From an uncultured Atopobium sp. (lineage in GTDB: Bacteria; Actinomycetota; Coriobacteriia; Coriobacteriales; Atopobiaceae): a stretch of DNA of 64,000 nucleotides. This document shows positions 26,392 through 34,764 of this stretch, one piece after another. Numbering within the stretch: the first letter of the stretch is position 1; each line of letters starts with the position of its first letter. The notes beneath the pieces are model-generated. The model worked only from the letters and a program-made list of their open reading frames with translations. It was not told where the DNA came from and searched no databases. The translations under genes were made by a program, and so were the position numbers. Location: assembly GCA_938028565.1 (NCBI GenBank), contig CALIZS010000005.1:62001-126000 (forward strand). Direction: 5' to 3'.

Positions 26392-26592
26392 ATGCCTAAG
26401 ATGAAGACGCACAAGGGTTCGGCAAAGCGTTTCCGCCGCACCGGTACTGGCAAGATTATGCGTGCTAAGGCTTTTAAGAGCCACATTCTTACAAAGAAGT
26501 CCCAGAAGCGTATCCGTGGCTTCCGTAAAGAAGCTGTTCTTTCCGCTGGCGATGCAGCAGTAGTTTCTCAGCGTATGGGCGCTAAGAACTAA
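26392..26592 (+). CDS. rpmI: 50S ribosomal protein L35
   Basis: 66 residues, basic, beginning [20 protein letters not shown] and ending in a typical bL35 tail. The ribosome site AGGAGG lies inside the end of infC; one base separates the two genes. Middle gene of infC-rpmI-rplT. Confidence 0.97.
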   Translation: MPKMKTHKGSAKRFRRTGTGKIMRAKAFKSHILTKKSQKRIRGFRKEAVLSAGDAAVVSQRMGAKN

Positions 26593-26633
26593 GCGCGCCA
26601 CCCACCAGATCAAATAACAAGGAGTGATTAGAT

Positions 26634-26993
26634 ATGGCAAGAGTTAAGCGCGCAGTTGCTGGCCGCAAGAAGCGTCAGACGCTCGTCGAGCGCACAAAGG
26701 GTTATTACGGAACTTCCTCTCGTACCTTCCGTGGTATGAAGGAGCAGGCACAGCATTCTGGTCAGTATGCTTACCGTGACCGTCGTAACAAGAAGCGTGA
26801 TTTCCGCGCACTGTGGATTCAGCGTATCAACGCTGCAGCACGCATCAACGACCTTTCTTACAGCAAGTTCATGCACGGCCTCAAGCTCGCTGGTGTTGAG
26901 CTTGACCGCAAGGTTCTCGCAGAGATTGCATACTCTGACGAGCAGGGCTTTGCAGATCTTGCAGAGATTGCTAAGAAGGCTCTCGCTGAGTAA
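26634..26993 (+). CDS. rplT: 50S ribosomal protein L20
   Basis: 119 residues starting [20 protein letters not shown], a full-length bL20 with its long basic N-terminal helix and the [20 protein letters not shown] region. Binds 23S rRNA early in 50S assembly and in some bacteria represses this same operon. CAAGGAG precedes the ATG. A strong terminator follows. Confidence 0.97.
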   Translation: MARVKRAVAGRKKRQTLVERTKGYYGTSSRTFRGMKEQAQHSGQYAYRDRRNKKRDFRALWIQRINAAARINDLSYSKFMHGLKLAGVELDRKVLAEIAYSDEQGFADLAEIAKKALAE

Positions 26994-27082
26994 CCTCAGC
27001 TAAGCGGGTTTGGTACACGCTGATTAGCTTCGGCTAAGTGACCTCGCACGCTCAAGCGATTTCTTCGCAGCTAGATAGCTAC

Positions 27083-27117
27083 ACCCCGTACATCCCGGAT
27101 GTGCGGGGTTTTTTTGG
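27083..27117 (+). terminator. Terminator of infC-rpmI-rplT
   Basis: Stem CCCCGTACATC/GATGTGCGGGG with a short loop, followed by seven T residues. The iterated word starts directly on the T run. Confidence 0.9.
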
Positions 27118-27127
27118 CGAGAAACCC
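27116..27127 (+). repeat. Iterated word GGCGAGAAACCC
   Basis: Perfect 12-mer that abuts the T run of the rplT terminator. Confidence 0.8.
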
Positions 27128-27230
27128 GGTGGGGTCTTAGTGTGCGATGGGATTGTCGGCATGTAGCCAGGTTCCGGTGTCCGGTTAAGCCACGACGTGG
27201 TCGAAGTCCCAGCGCGCCTGATTTTCTCGC

Positions 27231-27565
27231 CATGTCTGAACGATTTGCCGGAAAAGTACACCATATCTGAGCTATTTTCCGATTTTTCTCACCATGTCTG
27301 AGTAAATTTATTCAGACATGATGCAGCTTTCAGGCTCAAAAATTCAGGGCCGAAGCTCCTATCTTTCATGCGCCTGATTTCATAAAACAATCTGTAAATT
27401 TTGCCTAAAAATGCAAAAGAAACTGTGGATTTGCCTGATTTTGTTAAAGAATCTGTACCTCAAATACAGATTCTTTGCACTTTTTAGGCGCGCAAAGTTG
27501 GAAAGTCATCCTTAGTGAGAAGAGCGTGTCATTTGCGCACTTGACGAGAAACCCGTGCAGTCGCA
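27231..27565 (+). repeat. Dispersed 335-bp intergenic repeat, copy 1
   Basis: Aligns end to end with 44651-44986 at roughly 80 percent identity by eye, with almost no length change. It starts CATGTCTGAAC and ends near CGAGAAACCCGTG. Inside are an 11-bp inverted repeat AAAGAATCTGT/ACAGATTCTTT, a shorter one GTCTGA/TCAGAC, and two direct copies of TTTGCCTGATTT-like text. I see no start codon and ribosome site on either strand, so no gene is called. It lies between the rplT terminator and the 3' end of the TagO-like gene. Confidence 0.85.
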
Positions 27566-27630
27566 ACCGCAGCTGTGAACGGAACCGCGAGCTCACGGAA
27601 AGTTGGCTTGCGAGCAGTCGTTCCCCCAGG

Positions 27631-28851
27631 TTATTCGCTCTTGTGGTCTCTATGGATAAGCTCTTCGAGATGCTCATGCTCTTCTTCGTGTAGCTGCTTA
27701 ATCTCTTCGTCGAAGTCTGGATCTTTAGGGGTAATGAGTTCGTCTTCACCAGTCTTTGGATCTGTGTGGTGCAGCAAAACTGGCTCAAAGAGGTGCAGAT
27801 ACTTTGCAAAGAGCGCGGACATCGTAAGCAGCAGGATAAAAATTGCAATGCGAGGCATCGTATTGACCTGCGTCATAATGAGCGAACCAACGCACAGAAG
27901 GGCAGTCCAACCGTACATCAAAAGAACTGCTTGGCGCTGGTTATAACCGTGAGCCATTAAGCGGTGATGGATGTGTCCGCGGTCGGCAGTAGCAAAACTG
28001 ACGTGCGCGCGGGTACGGCGAACAATCGCGGAGAAGGTATCGATGATTGGAATACCTGCAACGACGAGAGGAACAATGATGGTTGTGAGTCCCGCCCAAC
28101 GAGTGACGGACAAAAGCGAAATTGTTCCCAGAGCAAATCCCAAGGTTAGCGAACCAGAATCGCCCATGAAGATTGTTGCAGGATAGGAGTTGTGAACTAA
28201 GAATCCCAGCGTAGTGCCAGCGATGGCTGCACTTAAAAGCGCTGCATCGAAGCGACCTGCCCAAATGGAAAGCACAAACATAGTGGTAGAGGCAATGCAG
28301 GTAATACCTGAAGAAAGTCCGTCAAGGCCGTCGATAAGGTTGATGATGTTGGCGTAAGCAACCAGGTAAATGACGGTTGCTGGGTAGGCGAGCCATCCAA
28401 GATCCACAAAGCCGTACGCGGAAAACGGATCAACAACGTTACCGATAATCAGGCCGCCCGCAGCCGCGATGCTTGCTGCAATTATTTGACCAGCGAGTTT
28501 CTGAATAGGCTTGAGAGAAAAAATGTCGTCAAGCAAGCCGGTCAAGAAAATTACCGCAAATGCAGCGCCAACAATCCAGAAGTTGACGTTGAGATAATAG
28601 CGAGAAGAAAGATTGATCTCGGCGTGCCCAAGGATTGCTTCGACGCCATAACGTACCAGCATGGCAACGGCGAGTCCAAAGAATAGAGCTACGCCGCCCA
28701 TGCGAGGAATAGGTTTTTTATTGACTCGACGTGCAGAGGGTTTATCGACAACTCCAAGCTTCCAAGCAAGTTGACGAACAGCAGGGGTAATCAAAGCTGA
28801 ACCAAGACCAGCTGCAAGGAAAACACAAAACATGGTTACCCAGAGGTTCAA
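27631..28851 (-). CDS. Undecaprenyl-phosphate glycosyl-1-phosphate transferase (MraY/WecA/TagO family)
   Basis: Membrane enzyme that moves a sugar-1-phosphate, usually GlcNAc-1-P, from its UDP form to undecaprenyl phosphate, starting a wall polymer such as teichoic acid or O-antigen-like glycan. 406 residues, about 11 helices. Family motifs: PSARRVNKKPIPRMGG near 38-53, GLLDDIFSLKP (Asp pair) near 104, NIINLIDGLDGLSSG near 170, FMGDSGSLTLGF near 225 and the histidine loop GHIHHRLMAHGYNQRQAVL near 290. This pattern is TagO/WecA rather than MraY. The C-terminal 35 residues are very acidic and His-rich (EEIKQLHEEEHEHLEELI). The ATG at 28851 is a normal start for the family. Single gene. Confidence 0.9.
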   Translation of the reverse strand: MNLWVTMFCVFLAAGLGSALITPAVRQLAWKLGVVDKPSARRVNKKPIPRMGGVALFFGLAVAMLVRYGVEAILGHAEINLSSRYYLNVNFWIVGAAFAVIFLTGLLDDIFSLKPIQKLAGQIIAASIAAAGGLIIGNVVDPFSAYGFVDLGWLAYPATVIYLVAYANIINLIDGLDGLSSGITCIASTTMFVLSIWAGRFDAALLSAAIAGTTLGFLVHNSYPATIFMGDSGSLTLGFALGTISLLSVTRWAGLTTIIVPLVVAGIPIIDTFSAIVRRTRAHVSFATADRGHIHHRLMAHGYNQRQAVLLMYGWTALLCVGSLIMTQVNTMPRIAIFILLLTMSALFAKYLHLFEPVLLHHTDPKTGEDELITPKDPDFDEEIKQLHEEEHEHLEELIHRDHKSE

Positions 28852-28958
28852 GCTACATACCCTCCAAAAAAACAGTATTTAACTGCTAAAATCCATACCA
28901 TTTAATTGTGCTGCTCATTAAAAAACAAGTCAAGACTTTAATCTTTTTATAATTTCTT

Positions 28959-28964
28959 TATAGT
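28959..28964 (+). promoter_or_regulatory. -10 box TATAGT of the 6S-like RNA
   Basis: TATAGT lies 7 bases before the 5' arm of the RNA at 28971, in an AT-rich stretch that also holds TATAAT at 28949. No clear -35 box is seen. Confidence 0.45.
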
Positions 28965-28970
28965 AAAAAT

Positions 28971-29134
28971 TGTCCTTCTCCCGCGGTCTAAACTGGGTGA
29001 ACCGACAAGTTTTTTCAGGGAGCCTAATCTCGTGTTCAGTACAGGCATCCTTCGTTGTTAAGGAAGCTGGAACGCTCGAGCGCGGCGCCCACCTTATGAA
29101 GGTGGGTTCATAAATGACTGCGGGGAAGGATATT
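28971..29134 (+). ncRNA. ssrS: Probable 6S RNA
   Basis: About 164 nt with 6S architecture. The ends pair in a long closing stem: TCCTTCTCCCGCGGT (from 28973) with ACTGCGGGGAAGGA (29117-29130), one bulged base. Inside is a large opening whose 3' side carries a small hairpin CCCACCTT-ATG-AAGGTGGG (29090-29108), as in many 6S RNAs, then a long bulged terminal arm (CTCGTGTTCAG facing CTGGAACGCTCGAG). A TATAGT box precedes it and a T run follows. 6S RNA binds housekeeping RNA polymerase in stationary phase. No protein-coding frame explains it. The family call rests on shape, not on a model score. Confidence 0.62.
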
Positions 29135-29165
29135 TTTCTGCCTCGGTAGCCTGTGTTAAAGCTCT

Positions 29166-29228
29166 GACGGCTCGCGGAAGAACACTGACAGTCCGTGGAA
29201 GAGTCGCGACGGTCCGCGGAAATGCCAC
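29166..29228 (+). repeat. Three tandem 21-bp repeats
   Basis: Units at 29166-29186, 29187-29207 and 29208-29228 share GACgGtCCGcGGAAgaa. They lie between the 6S-like RNA and tRNA-Ala in a GC-rich block unlike its AT-rich surroundings. On the minus strand they would read as a seven-residue PRTV-type repeat, but no plausible gene carries them. Confidence 0.75.
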
Positions 29229-29315
29229 GCGCCTCCTCGCAAGCCTACAGCCGCTCATTCCGCTCGCATAATCATTGACATACCTGCCCCTGATTGCCAC
29301 AATAAGTACCGCAAC

Positions 29316-29391
29316 GGGGATATAGCTCAGTTGGGAGAGCGCTGCCTTCGCAAGGCAGAGGCCGAGGGTTCGAATCCCTTTATCTCCACCA
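29316..29391 (+). tRNA. tRNA-Ala (CGC)
   Basis: Acceptor GGGGATA pairs with TATCTCC (one G-T), anticodon stem CTGCC/GGCAG encloses TTCGCAA with anticodon CGC, T arm GGGTTCGAATCCC, and CCA is encoded. Confidence 0.95.
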
Positions 29392-29402
29392 TGACTTTGA
29401 CG

Positions 29403-29428
29403 CGCGCAGAGACCCTGCGCGTTTTTTA
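29403..29428 (+). terminator. Terminator after tRNA-Ala
   Basis: Stem CGCGCAG/CTGCGCG with a 5-base loop, then TTTTTT. Confidence 0.85.
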
Positions 29429-29460
29429 TACCACCATCTGCCTGGGCAGATACGACGGGA

Positions 29461-29472
29461 GGCGAGAAACCC
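29461..29472 (+). repeat. Iterated word GGCGAGAAACCC at a start codon
   Basis: Perfect 12-mer that ends one base before the TTG start of the radical SAM gene; its first bases form part of the GGGAGG ribosome site. Confidence 0.75.
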
Positions 29473-30510
29473 TTGGGTAGTGCACCATCACCTCATACCC
29501 TTACGTTTTCTGCCTACGACGTCTGTGAACTCTGCCCAAGGCGTTGCCATGCTCAAAGAAGCGCTGGTAAAGCGGGCCTTTGTGGAGCTTCAAGCACCAT
29601 TCGTGTGGCTCGTTCAGCGCTGCACTTCTGGGAGGAGCCTCCCATCTCGGGCGAGGCTGGATCAGGCGCCATATTTTTCACAGGTTGCCCGCTCAGATGC
29701 GTGTTCTGTCAGAACCATCAAATCTCGCAAGAGGGCTTTGGTAAGCCAGTCACAACCGAGCGCCTTGCCCAGATGATGCTTGAACTGCAAGCTCAGGGTG
29801 CGCTCAACATTAACCTTGTAACTCCTTTGCACTTCTCGCCACACATAATTGAAGCAGTGACGCTGGCAAAAGAGGCGGGATTGACGCTCCCAATAGTGTG
29901 CAATACCTCGGGATATGAGTTGCCAGAGGTGGTGCAGAAAGTCTCGAGCGTCATTGATATTTGGCTGACAGACGTCAAGTACGCAGACTCTGCGCTGGCA
30001 AAAGAGCTTTCGTATGCAGCAGATTATCCAGAGATGTCTATGGCGGCGCTTGAGGTTATGCATAACTCGGTAATGAGTCGTGGCGGGCGCAAGCTGGATG
30101 ATGACGGTCGCATGTTGCAGGGCATCATTGTGCGTCACCTGGTCATGCCCACGCACGCGGACGATTCCTGCGAGGTGCTCAACTGTGTCTGGAATCTTTG
30201 TCATAATGATGTAGACGTATCAATCATGAATCAGTACACGCCTAATGAGCGCATGCGTGCAGCTGGCGGTCCGCTTTCCGGAACGCTTTCTGACGAGGAG
30301 TACGAGTTGGTGCTCTGTCATGCGGATGACCTGGGCTTTGAGAACCTGTGGTGGCAGGAGGGTGGAACCGTCTCCGAGAGTTTTGTGCCTGCCTTTGACG
30401 CAACAGGTGTTGAGGGCCCCGCGCTCAAGCTCCGCTCGGCTCGTAGCAACGCCACCGACGCTTCAGCCCGCACCATCACCAGCATCCCCGATACGCAAAC
30501 CGAGGAGTAA
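29473..30510 (+). CDS. Radical SAM protein, PflA-like (pyruvate formate-lyase activase related)
   Basis: 345 residues. An N-terminal cysteine set (CELCPRRC and GLCGA, about 18-38) could bind an accessory cluster. The radical SAM cluster motif is CPLRCVFC near 72-79, followed by QNHQIS as in activase-like proteins of the AmmeMemoRadiSam/PflA group. SAM-binding text includes NLVTPLHFSP and PIVCNTSGYE. The true substrate is unknown; proteins of this type are often annotated as 4Fe-4S PflA-family radical SAM enzymes. The start is TTG at 29473 after GGGAGG; there is no ATG before the cysteine motif, so a start within the first residues is likely. The coiled-coil gene follows 2 bases after the stop. 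Confidence 0.82.
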   Translation: MGSAPSPHTLTFSAYDVCELCPRRCHAQRSAGKAGLCGASSTIRVARSALHFWEEPPISGEAGSGAIFFTGCPLRCVFCQNHQISQEGFGKPVTTERLAQMMLELQAQGALNINLVTPLHFSPHIIEAVTLAKEAGLTLPIVCNTSGYELPEVVQKVSSVIDIWLTDVKYADSALAKELSYAADYPEMSMAALEVMHNSVMSRGGRKLDDDGRMLQGIIVRHLVMPTHADDSCEVLNCVWNLCHNDVDVSIMNQYTPNERMRAAGGPLSGTLSDEEYELVLCHADDLGFENLWWQEGGTVSESFVPAFDATGVEGPALKLRSARSNATDASARTITSIPDTQTEE

Positions 30511-30512
30511 CC

Positions 30513-30965
30513 ATGTCTGTCGAGAAACCCGAAGAGCTCCAAACCACCCTAACGCCACAGGCGGCTGCGCTCACGGACGCGGAGCGCGCCGAGCTGGAAG
30601 CGCTCCGCGCAGAGAAAGAGCGCAGGGAGCTCGAGGCTCTTCGCGCAGAGAAAGAGCGCGCTGAGCTTGAGGCGCTTCGTGCTGAGAAGACCCGTGCAGT
30701 CCAAGCAGAAGCGCAAGAGCAAGCAGAGGCAGCCGCCGCTGAAGACGCTCAGCTTGTTGCAGATCAGCAGCGTGCTGCACGTCAGGCAGCTCAGCAGGAG
30801 GTCGAGCAAATTCGCCGCATTCAGGAGCAGCGTGCAAAAGGTCGCGCCCTTATGGAGCCAGATGAGGACGACGAAGATATCAAAATGCCTCTGGGGCAAA
30901 AAATTGTTATTGGAACTGTGGTAATTCTCGCAGTTGTCTTTGTTGTAAGCCAATTTATTTTGTAG
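30513..30965 (+). CDS. Coiled-coil protein with a C-terminal membrane anchor
   Basis: 150 residues. Three 12-residue repeats ERAELEALRAEK (24-35, 36-47, 48-59) start a charged coiled coil rich in Glu, Ala and Arg that runs to about 105. An acidic patch PDEDDEDIKM follows, then one helix (about 128-149, IVIGTVVILAVVFVVSQFIL) at the very C terminus, so it is probably tail-anchored with the coil in the cytoplasm. I do not recognise a family. The two-base gap to the radical SAM gene and the ribosome site inside that gene's end indicate an operon. Function unknown. Confidence 0.8.
   Translation: MSVEKPEELQTTLTPQAAALTDAERAELEALRAEKERRELEALRAEKERAELEALRAEKTRAVQAEAQEQAEAAAAEDAQLVADQQRAARQAAQQEVEQIRRIQEQRAKGRALMEPDEDDEDIKMPLGQKIVIGTVVILAVVFVVSQFIL
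30582..30689 (+). repeat. Three tandem 36-bp coding repeats
   Basis: Units at 30582, 30618 and 30654 code for ERAELEALRAEK, ERRELEALRAEK and ERAELEALRAEK. They differ mostly at third codon positions, so the protein repeat is kept by selection. Confidence 0.85.
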
Positions 30966-31025
30966 GACTGCTACTCTAGATATATCGTCTCACCGTCAGT
31001 TTTTGACCAACCGAAAAGAGCAACT

Positions 31026-32522
31026 ATGTCACTCACTGATCGTACCAAACCCTCAGACGTTAGCCTTAATACAGACTTGTATGAGCTCACGATGGCTCAA
31101 GGTTATTGGGAAGCCGGTCTTGTTAATGCAGAGGCATGCTTTACCGCATTCTTCCGCGAGAATCCCTTTAATGGTGGATTTGCAATTTCTTGTGGTACTG
31201 GTCAAATTGCTGACTTAGTTGAGAACTTTATCTTTGAAGACGACGATATTGACTACCTAGCAAGCATTAACTCTCCTGGTGGCGGTCGTCTCTTTAAGCC
31301 AGCGTTCCTTGAGTTTTTGCGCAACCACAAGCTCAATGTAACCATTGATGCAATCCCAGAGGGAGAGCTTGTTTTCCCACGTGAGCCTATGGTCCGCGTT
31401 GAGGGCTCCATTGTTGATTGCCAGCTCATTGAGACCGCCCTGCTTAACCTGGTCAACTTCCAGACGTTGGCAGCAACTAAGTGCGCTCGCGTTATCAAGG
31501 CAGCTCAGGGTAATCCCGTCTCTGACTTTGGCCTGCGTCGCGCGCAAGGTCCAGATGGTGGCCTGGCAGTTGCTCGCGCTTCCTATATTGCAGGTGCTTC
31601 AAGCACTTCAAATGTCCTTGCTGGCAAAATCTACGGCATCCCTGTTTTTGGTACCCACGCACATTCTTGGGTAATGTCGTTTGACACTGAGCTTGATGCC
31701 TTTAGGGCGTTTGCAAAATCTAGCCCAACTAACTGCTCACTTCTGCTTGATACCTATGATGTTCACGAAGGCATCAAGAACGCCATTATTGTGGCAAAAG
31801 AGATGGAAGAGCGCGGACAGCGCCTAAATGCCGTTCGAATTGACTCCGGAGACCTTGCACGCCTTTCTAAGGAAGCTCGCAAGGCTTTTGACGAGGCGGG
31901 CCTTCCTTACATCAAGATTTCCGTTTCAAATGATCTTGACGAGTACACCATCCAGTCGCTCTTTGCTCAGGGAGCACCTATTGACGCCTTTGGTGTTGGC
32001 ACCAAGCTTGCTACCTGCGATCCTCAGCCTTCGCTTGGCGGCGTCTACAAGCTAACCGCTCGTCGTCAGTCTGCTGCTGATCCTTGGACTCCTGTTATTA
32101 AGCTGTCTGAGATGGCCTACAAGCGTACTGTTCCAGGCATTCAGCACATTCGCCGTTTCTACGATGCAAACGGCTGTCCTGCAGGCGACATGATTTTCGA
32201 CCCAGATTACCTGGTAACCAAGAGTCCAGAGTCTAAGGCAACTGTTGTCGACATCATTGACCCATACTCAACCCACAAGCTTGAAGGAACTTCTCGCGAG
32301 CTGATGGTAAGGCTGGTAGAAGGAGGTAAGCGTGTAGGGGAGAGTGAGTCTATTGAGGTTGCTCGCGATCGCTGCCACGCTGCGCTTATGCGCCTGGACG
32401 CGGCATACACGCGTTTCTTGAATCCTCAGATTTATCCTGTGGGTCTTGAGCGCGGTCTGGCCAATTTGCGTCACGAACTTGCCGCTCAACATCAGGTAAA
32501 ATCTTCCGAGGAAACTGAGTAG
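31026..32522 (+). CDS. pncB: Nicotinate phosphoribosyltransferase
   Basis: Salvages nicotinate into NAD: joins it to PRPP with help from ATP. 498 residues, normal for the Gram-positive type. Start: LNTDLYELTMAQGYWEAG, the substrate-binding N terminus; FGLRRAQGPDGGLAVARASYIAG near 165 (the family His/Arg region); GTHAHSWVMSF near 210 (catalytic His); RIDSGDLARLSKEAR near 275 and FGVGTKLATCDPQPSLGGVYKL near 325 (PRPP binding). The ATG follows AAAAGAG. argS lies 68 bases downstream with its own ribosome site. Confidence 0.93.
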   Translation: MSLTDRTKPSDVSLNTDLYELTMAQGYWEAGLVNAEACFTAFFRENPFNGGFAISCGTGQIADLVENFIFEDDDIDYLASINSPGGGRLFKPAFLEFLRNHKLNVTIDAIPEGELVFPREPMVRVEGSIVDCQLIETALLNLVNFQTLAATKCARVIKAAQGNPVSDFGLRRAQGPDGGLAVARASYIAGASSTSNVLAGKIYGIPVFGTHAHSWVMSFDTELDAFRAFAKSSPTNCSLLLDTYDVHEGIKNAIIVAKEMEERGQRLNAVRIDSGDLARLSKEARKAFDEAGLPYIKISVSNDLDEYTIQSLFAQGAPIDAFGVGTKLATCDPQPSLGGVYKLTARRQSAADPWTPVIKLSEMAYKRTVPGIQHIRRFYDANGCPAGDMIFDPDYLVTKSPESKATVVDIIDPYSTHKLEGTSRELMVRLVEGGKRVGESESIEVARDRCHAALMRLDAAYTRFLNPQIYPVGLERGLANLRHELAAQHQVKSSEETE

Positions 32523-32590
32523 TCCTTTAGAAGCTACACAACCAACTACGTAATTGCGCTGCACACGTGCGCTGAATTTAAAGGAGAACC

Positions 32591-34435
32591 ATGCGCGAGA
32601 AGATCGAGGAACTTGTACGTCAAGCCTTGGCAGATGCCCAGGCTGCGGGTGAGTTGCCTGAATTCCAGATTGATGATGTGGGACTTGAGCGCCCACAGGA
32701 CTCATCAAATGGTGACTGGTCTTCTACGGTTGCAATGCGTTCTGCAAAGTTGGCACACAAGGCTCCTCGTGATATCGCTGCAGCTCTTGTGGCACATATT
32801 GCCGAGGATGCGCAGATTGAGCGCGTTGAGGTTGCTGGTCCTGGCTTTGTGAACTTCTATCTGTCTACCGCTGCGGGCAATGAGATTTTTAACACCGTTC
32901 GCGAGCAGGGTGCAGACTTTGGCCGTTCTTCTTTTGGTGCCGGTCAAAAGGTCCAGGTAGAGTATGTTTCTGCAAACCCTGTTGGTCCTCTGCATATTGG
33001 TCACGGCCGTTGGGCGGCACTTGGAGACTCTCTAAGCCGCATTCTTGCCTTTGCAGGCTATGAGGTTGAGCGCGAGTACTACGTCAACAATCATGGCTCT
33101 CAGATGGACGTCTTTGGTCACTCTATATCTAAGCGCTACCTGCAGCTTATTGACATCATGCAGAAGCGCGGTATTGACGCTGATGCAGCTGCGCAGGTGC
33201 TTGCAGAAGACCGCAATGCCTACGTTGCAGATGAAGACGATGCTCATCCAGAGCAACATCCTTTTACTGACGAGTTCATTAACTCTCTTGGCGGTAATGC
33301 ATACGCTGGAGACTATATTGTTGACCTGGGACTTTTCTTCCTTAAAAATGACGGAGCGGTCTGGGCAGACAAATCTGAAGATGAGCGCATGGCAGAGTTT
33401 CGCGAGCGCGGCTACAAGATGATGCTTGAGTCCATCAAAAACACTTGCCACATCGCCCGATCTGACTTTGATGTTTGGTTCTCTGAGCGTTCTCTATACG
33501 TCAAAGATGACCAGGGCAAAGACGCCGTTAATCGTGCACTTGATGCTCTGGATAAGCTTGGCTACCTGTATCGTTCTGACGAGGGTGCGCTATTCTTCCG
33601 TTCTACCGATTTTGGTGACGATAAGGACCGTGTACTTATCAAAACAAATGGCGAGTATACCTATTTTGCTTCCGACGTTGCGTACCACTGGAATAAGTTC
33701 CAGCGTGTCGACCACGTTATTGATATTTGGGGAGCAGATCATCATGGATATATTCAGCGTGTTCGCTCTGCTGCAACAGCTCTTGGTTACCCAACTCAGT
33801 TTGAGGTTTTGCTTGGTCAGCTGGTCAATCTGCTTAGAAACGGCGTTGCCGTCAGAATGTCTAAGCGCAAAGGAACTGGTATCCACTTTGACGAGCTTCT
33901 CGCCGAGGTTGGTGTTGATGCAACGCGCTATACCCTTGTTTCAAAGTCTTCCAACCAGATGATTGACTTTGACATTGAGCAGGTAAAGCGTCAGGACAGC
34001 TCTAATCCTGTGTATTACGTTCAGTATGCTCATGCTCGTATTTGCTCTATTTTGCGCCGCGCTGCTGGCGTTGACCTTGAAGAAGCAAAGACTCTTGGTA
34101 TGGATGCTGTTGCAGATAAGGCTATTGGATCTGAGGTTGATCTTGGTCTGCTCTCTGATGTCGCTGAGCAGGCGCTTGCCCGTAAGCTTTTTGAGTTCCC
34201 AGGTCTTGTTGAGGGTTGTGCTCGCGATAGGGCACCATTCCGCATTACGCACTACATTGAAGAGCTTGCTGGTCAGTTCCATGCATTCTATACCGTTTGC
34301 CAGGTGCTTCCTTCTGAAGGACGTCCACTGGACGCAGAGCTTTCTAAGGCTCGTCTTGCTGCGTGTGATGCAACCCGTCGCGTACTTGCAATTGCTCTTG
34401 ATTTGATTGGTGTTTCTGCTCCTGAAGCAATGTAA
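32591..34435 (+). CDS. argS: Arginine--tRNA ligase
   Basis: Class I aminoacyl-tRNA synthetase of 614 residues. The N-terminal Add-1 domain (about 1-110) touches the tRNA D loop. VEYVSANPVGPLHIGHGRWAAL near 117 holds the HIGH motif; VRMSKRKGTGI near 420 is the KMSKS-type loop. The C-terminal DALR anticodon domain (YVQYAHARICSILRRAAG, near 477) is complete. AAAGGAG lies 3-4 bases before the ATG. A long terminator follows the stop. Confidence 0.96.
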   Translation: MREKIEELVRQALADAQAAGELPEFQIDDVGLERPQDSSNGDWSSTVAMRSAKLAHKAPRDIAAALVAHIAEDAQIERVEVAGPGFVNFYLSTAAGNEIFNTVREQGADFGRSSFGAGQKVQVEYVSANPVGPLHIGHGRWAALGDSLSRILAFAGYEVEREYYVNNHGSQMDVFGHSISKRYLQLIDIMQKRGIDADAAAQVLAEDRNAYVADEDDAHPEQHPFTDEFINSLGGNAYAGDYIVDLGLFFLKNDGAVWADKSEDERMAEFRERGYKMMLESIKNTCHIARSDFDVWFSERSLYVKDDQGKDAVNRALDALDKLGYLYRSDEGALFFRSTDFGDDKDRVLIKTNGEYTYFASDVAYHWNKFQRVDHVIDIWGADHHGYIQRVRSAATALGYPTQFEVLLGQLVNLLRNGVAVRMSKRKGTGIHFDELLAEVGVDATRYTLVSKSSNQMIDFDIEQVKRQDSSNPVYYVQYAHARICSILRRAAGVDLEEAKTLGMDAVADKAIGSEVDLGLLSDVAEQALARKLFEFPGLVEGCARDRAPFRITHYIEELAGQFHAFYTVCQVLPSEGRPLDAELSKARLAACDATRRVLAIALDLIGVSAPEAM

Positions 34436-34463
34436 ACGATAGCTAACTATGTTGTTTTGTCAT

Positions 34464-34505
34464 GATACCGTGCAAGTATTGAATACCTGCACGGTATCTT
34501 TAGTG
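34464..34505 (+). terminator. Terminator of argS
   Basis: Stem GATACCGTGCA/TGCACGGTATC continues after one mismatch with GTAT/ATAC; the tail is TTTAG. The stem is very stable but the T run is short. Confidence 0.75.
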
Positions 34506-34752
34506 AATTTCTCCAGATAATTTACATATTTCTCCGTTATGTAAAAAAATTTTTAATGTATAAAAGAGATAATAAAATTAATTTTTATTATCTATTCTTT
34601 ATATAACAGCATATAAAATGCTATTTTTATGTCATATACACACAATTTTCTAACATGTTTGCAACTAACTATTGTTTTGTTCCCATGTTAATGCGTATTT
34701 TTTAGGGGTATACTAATAATGCGAGCAAATAGTAAATGGTTCGGGCATAAGA
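34503..34752. other. AT-rich non-coding block before the tandem MarR gene
   Basis: About 250 bases, far richer in A and T than the flanks, with no gene. It holds a perfect 11-bp inverted repeat (34567-34577 and 34583-34593, AGATAATAAAA and its complement) and a small AGCAT/ATGCT hairpin near 34609. It probably contains the promoter and operators of the regulator downstream. Confidence 0.5.
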
Positions 34753-34764
34753 GTGGAGGTCTCT

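Noticed and set aside
29094..29300. 68-residue minus-strand frame with PRTV repeats
   Set aside because: It overlaps the end of the 6S-like RNA, has no ribosome site, and its repeats are explained by the 21-bp DNA repeat.
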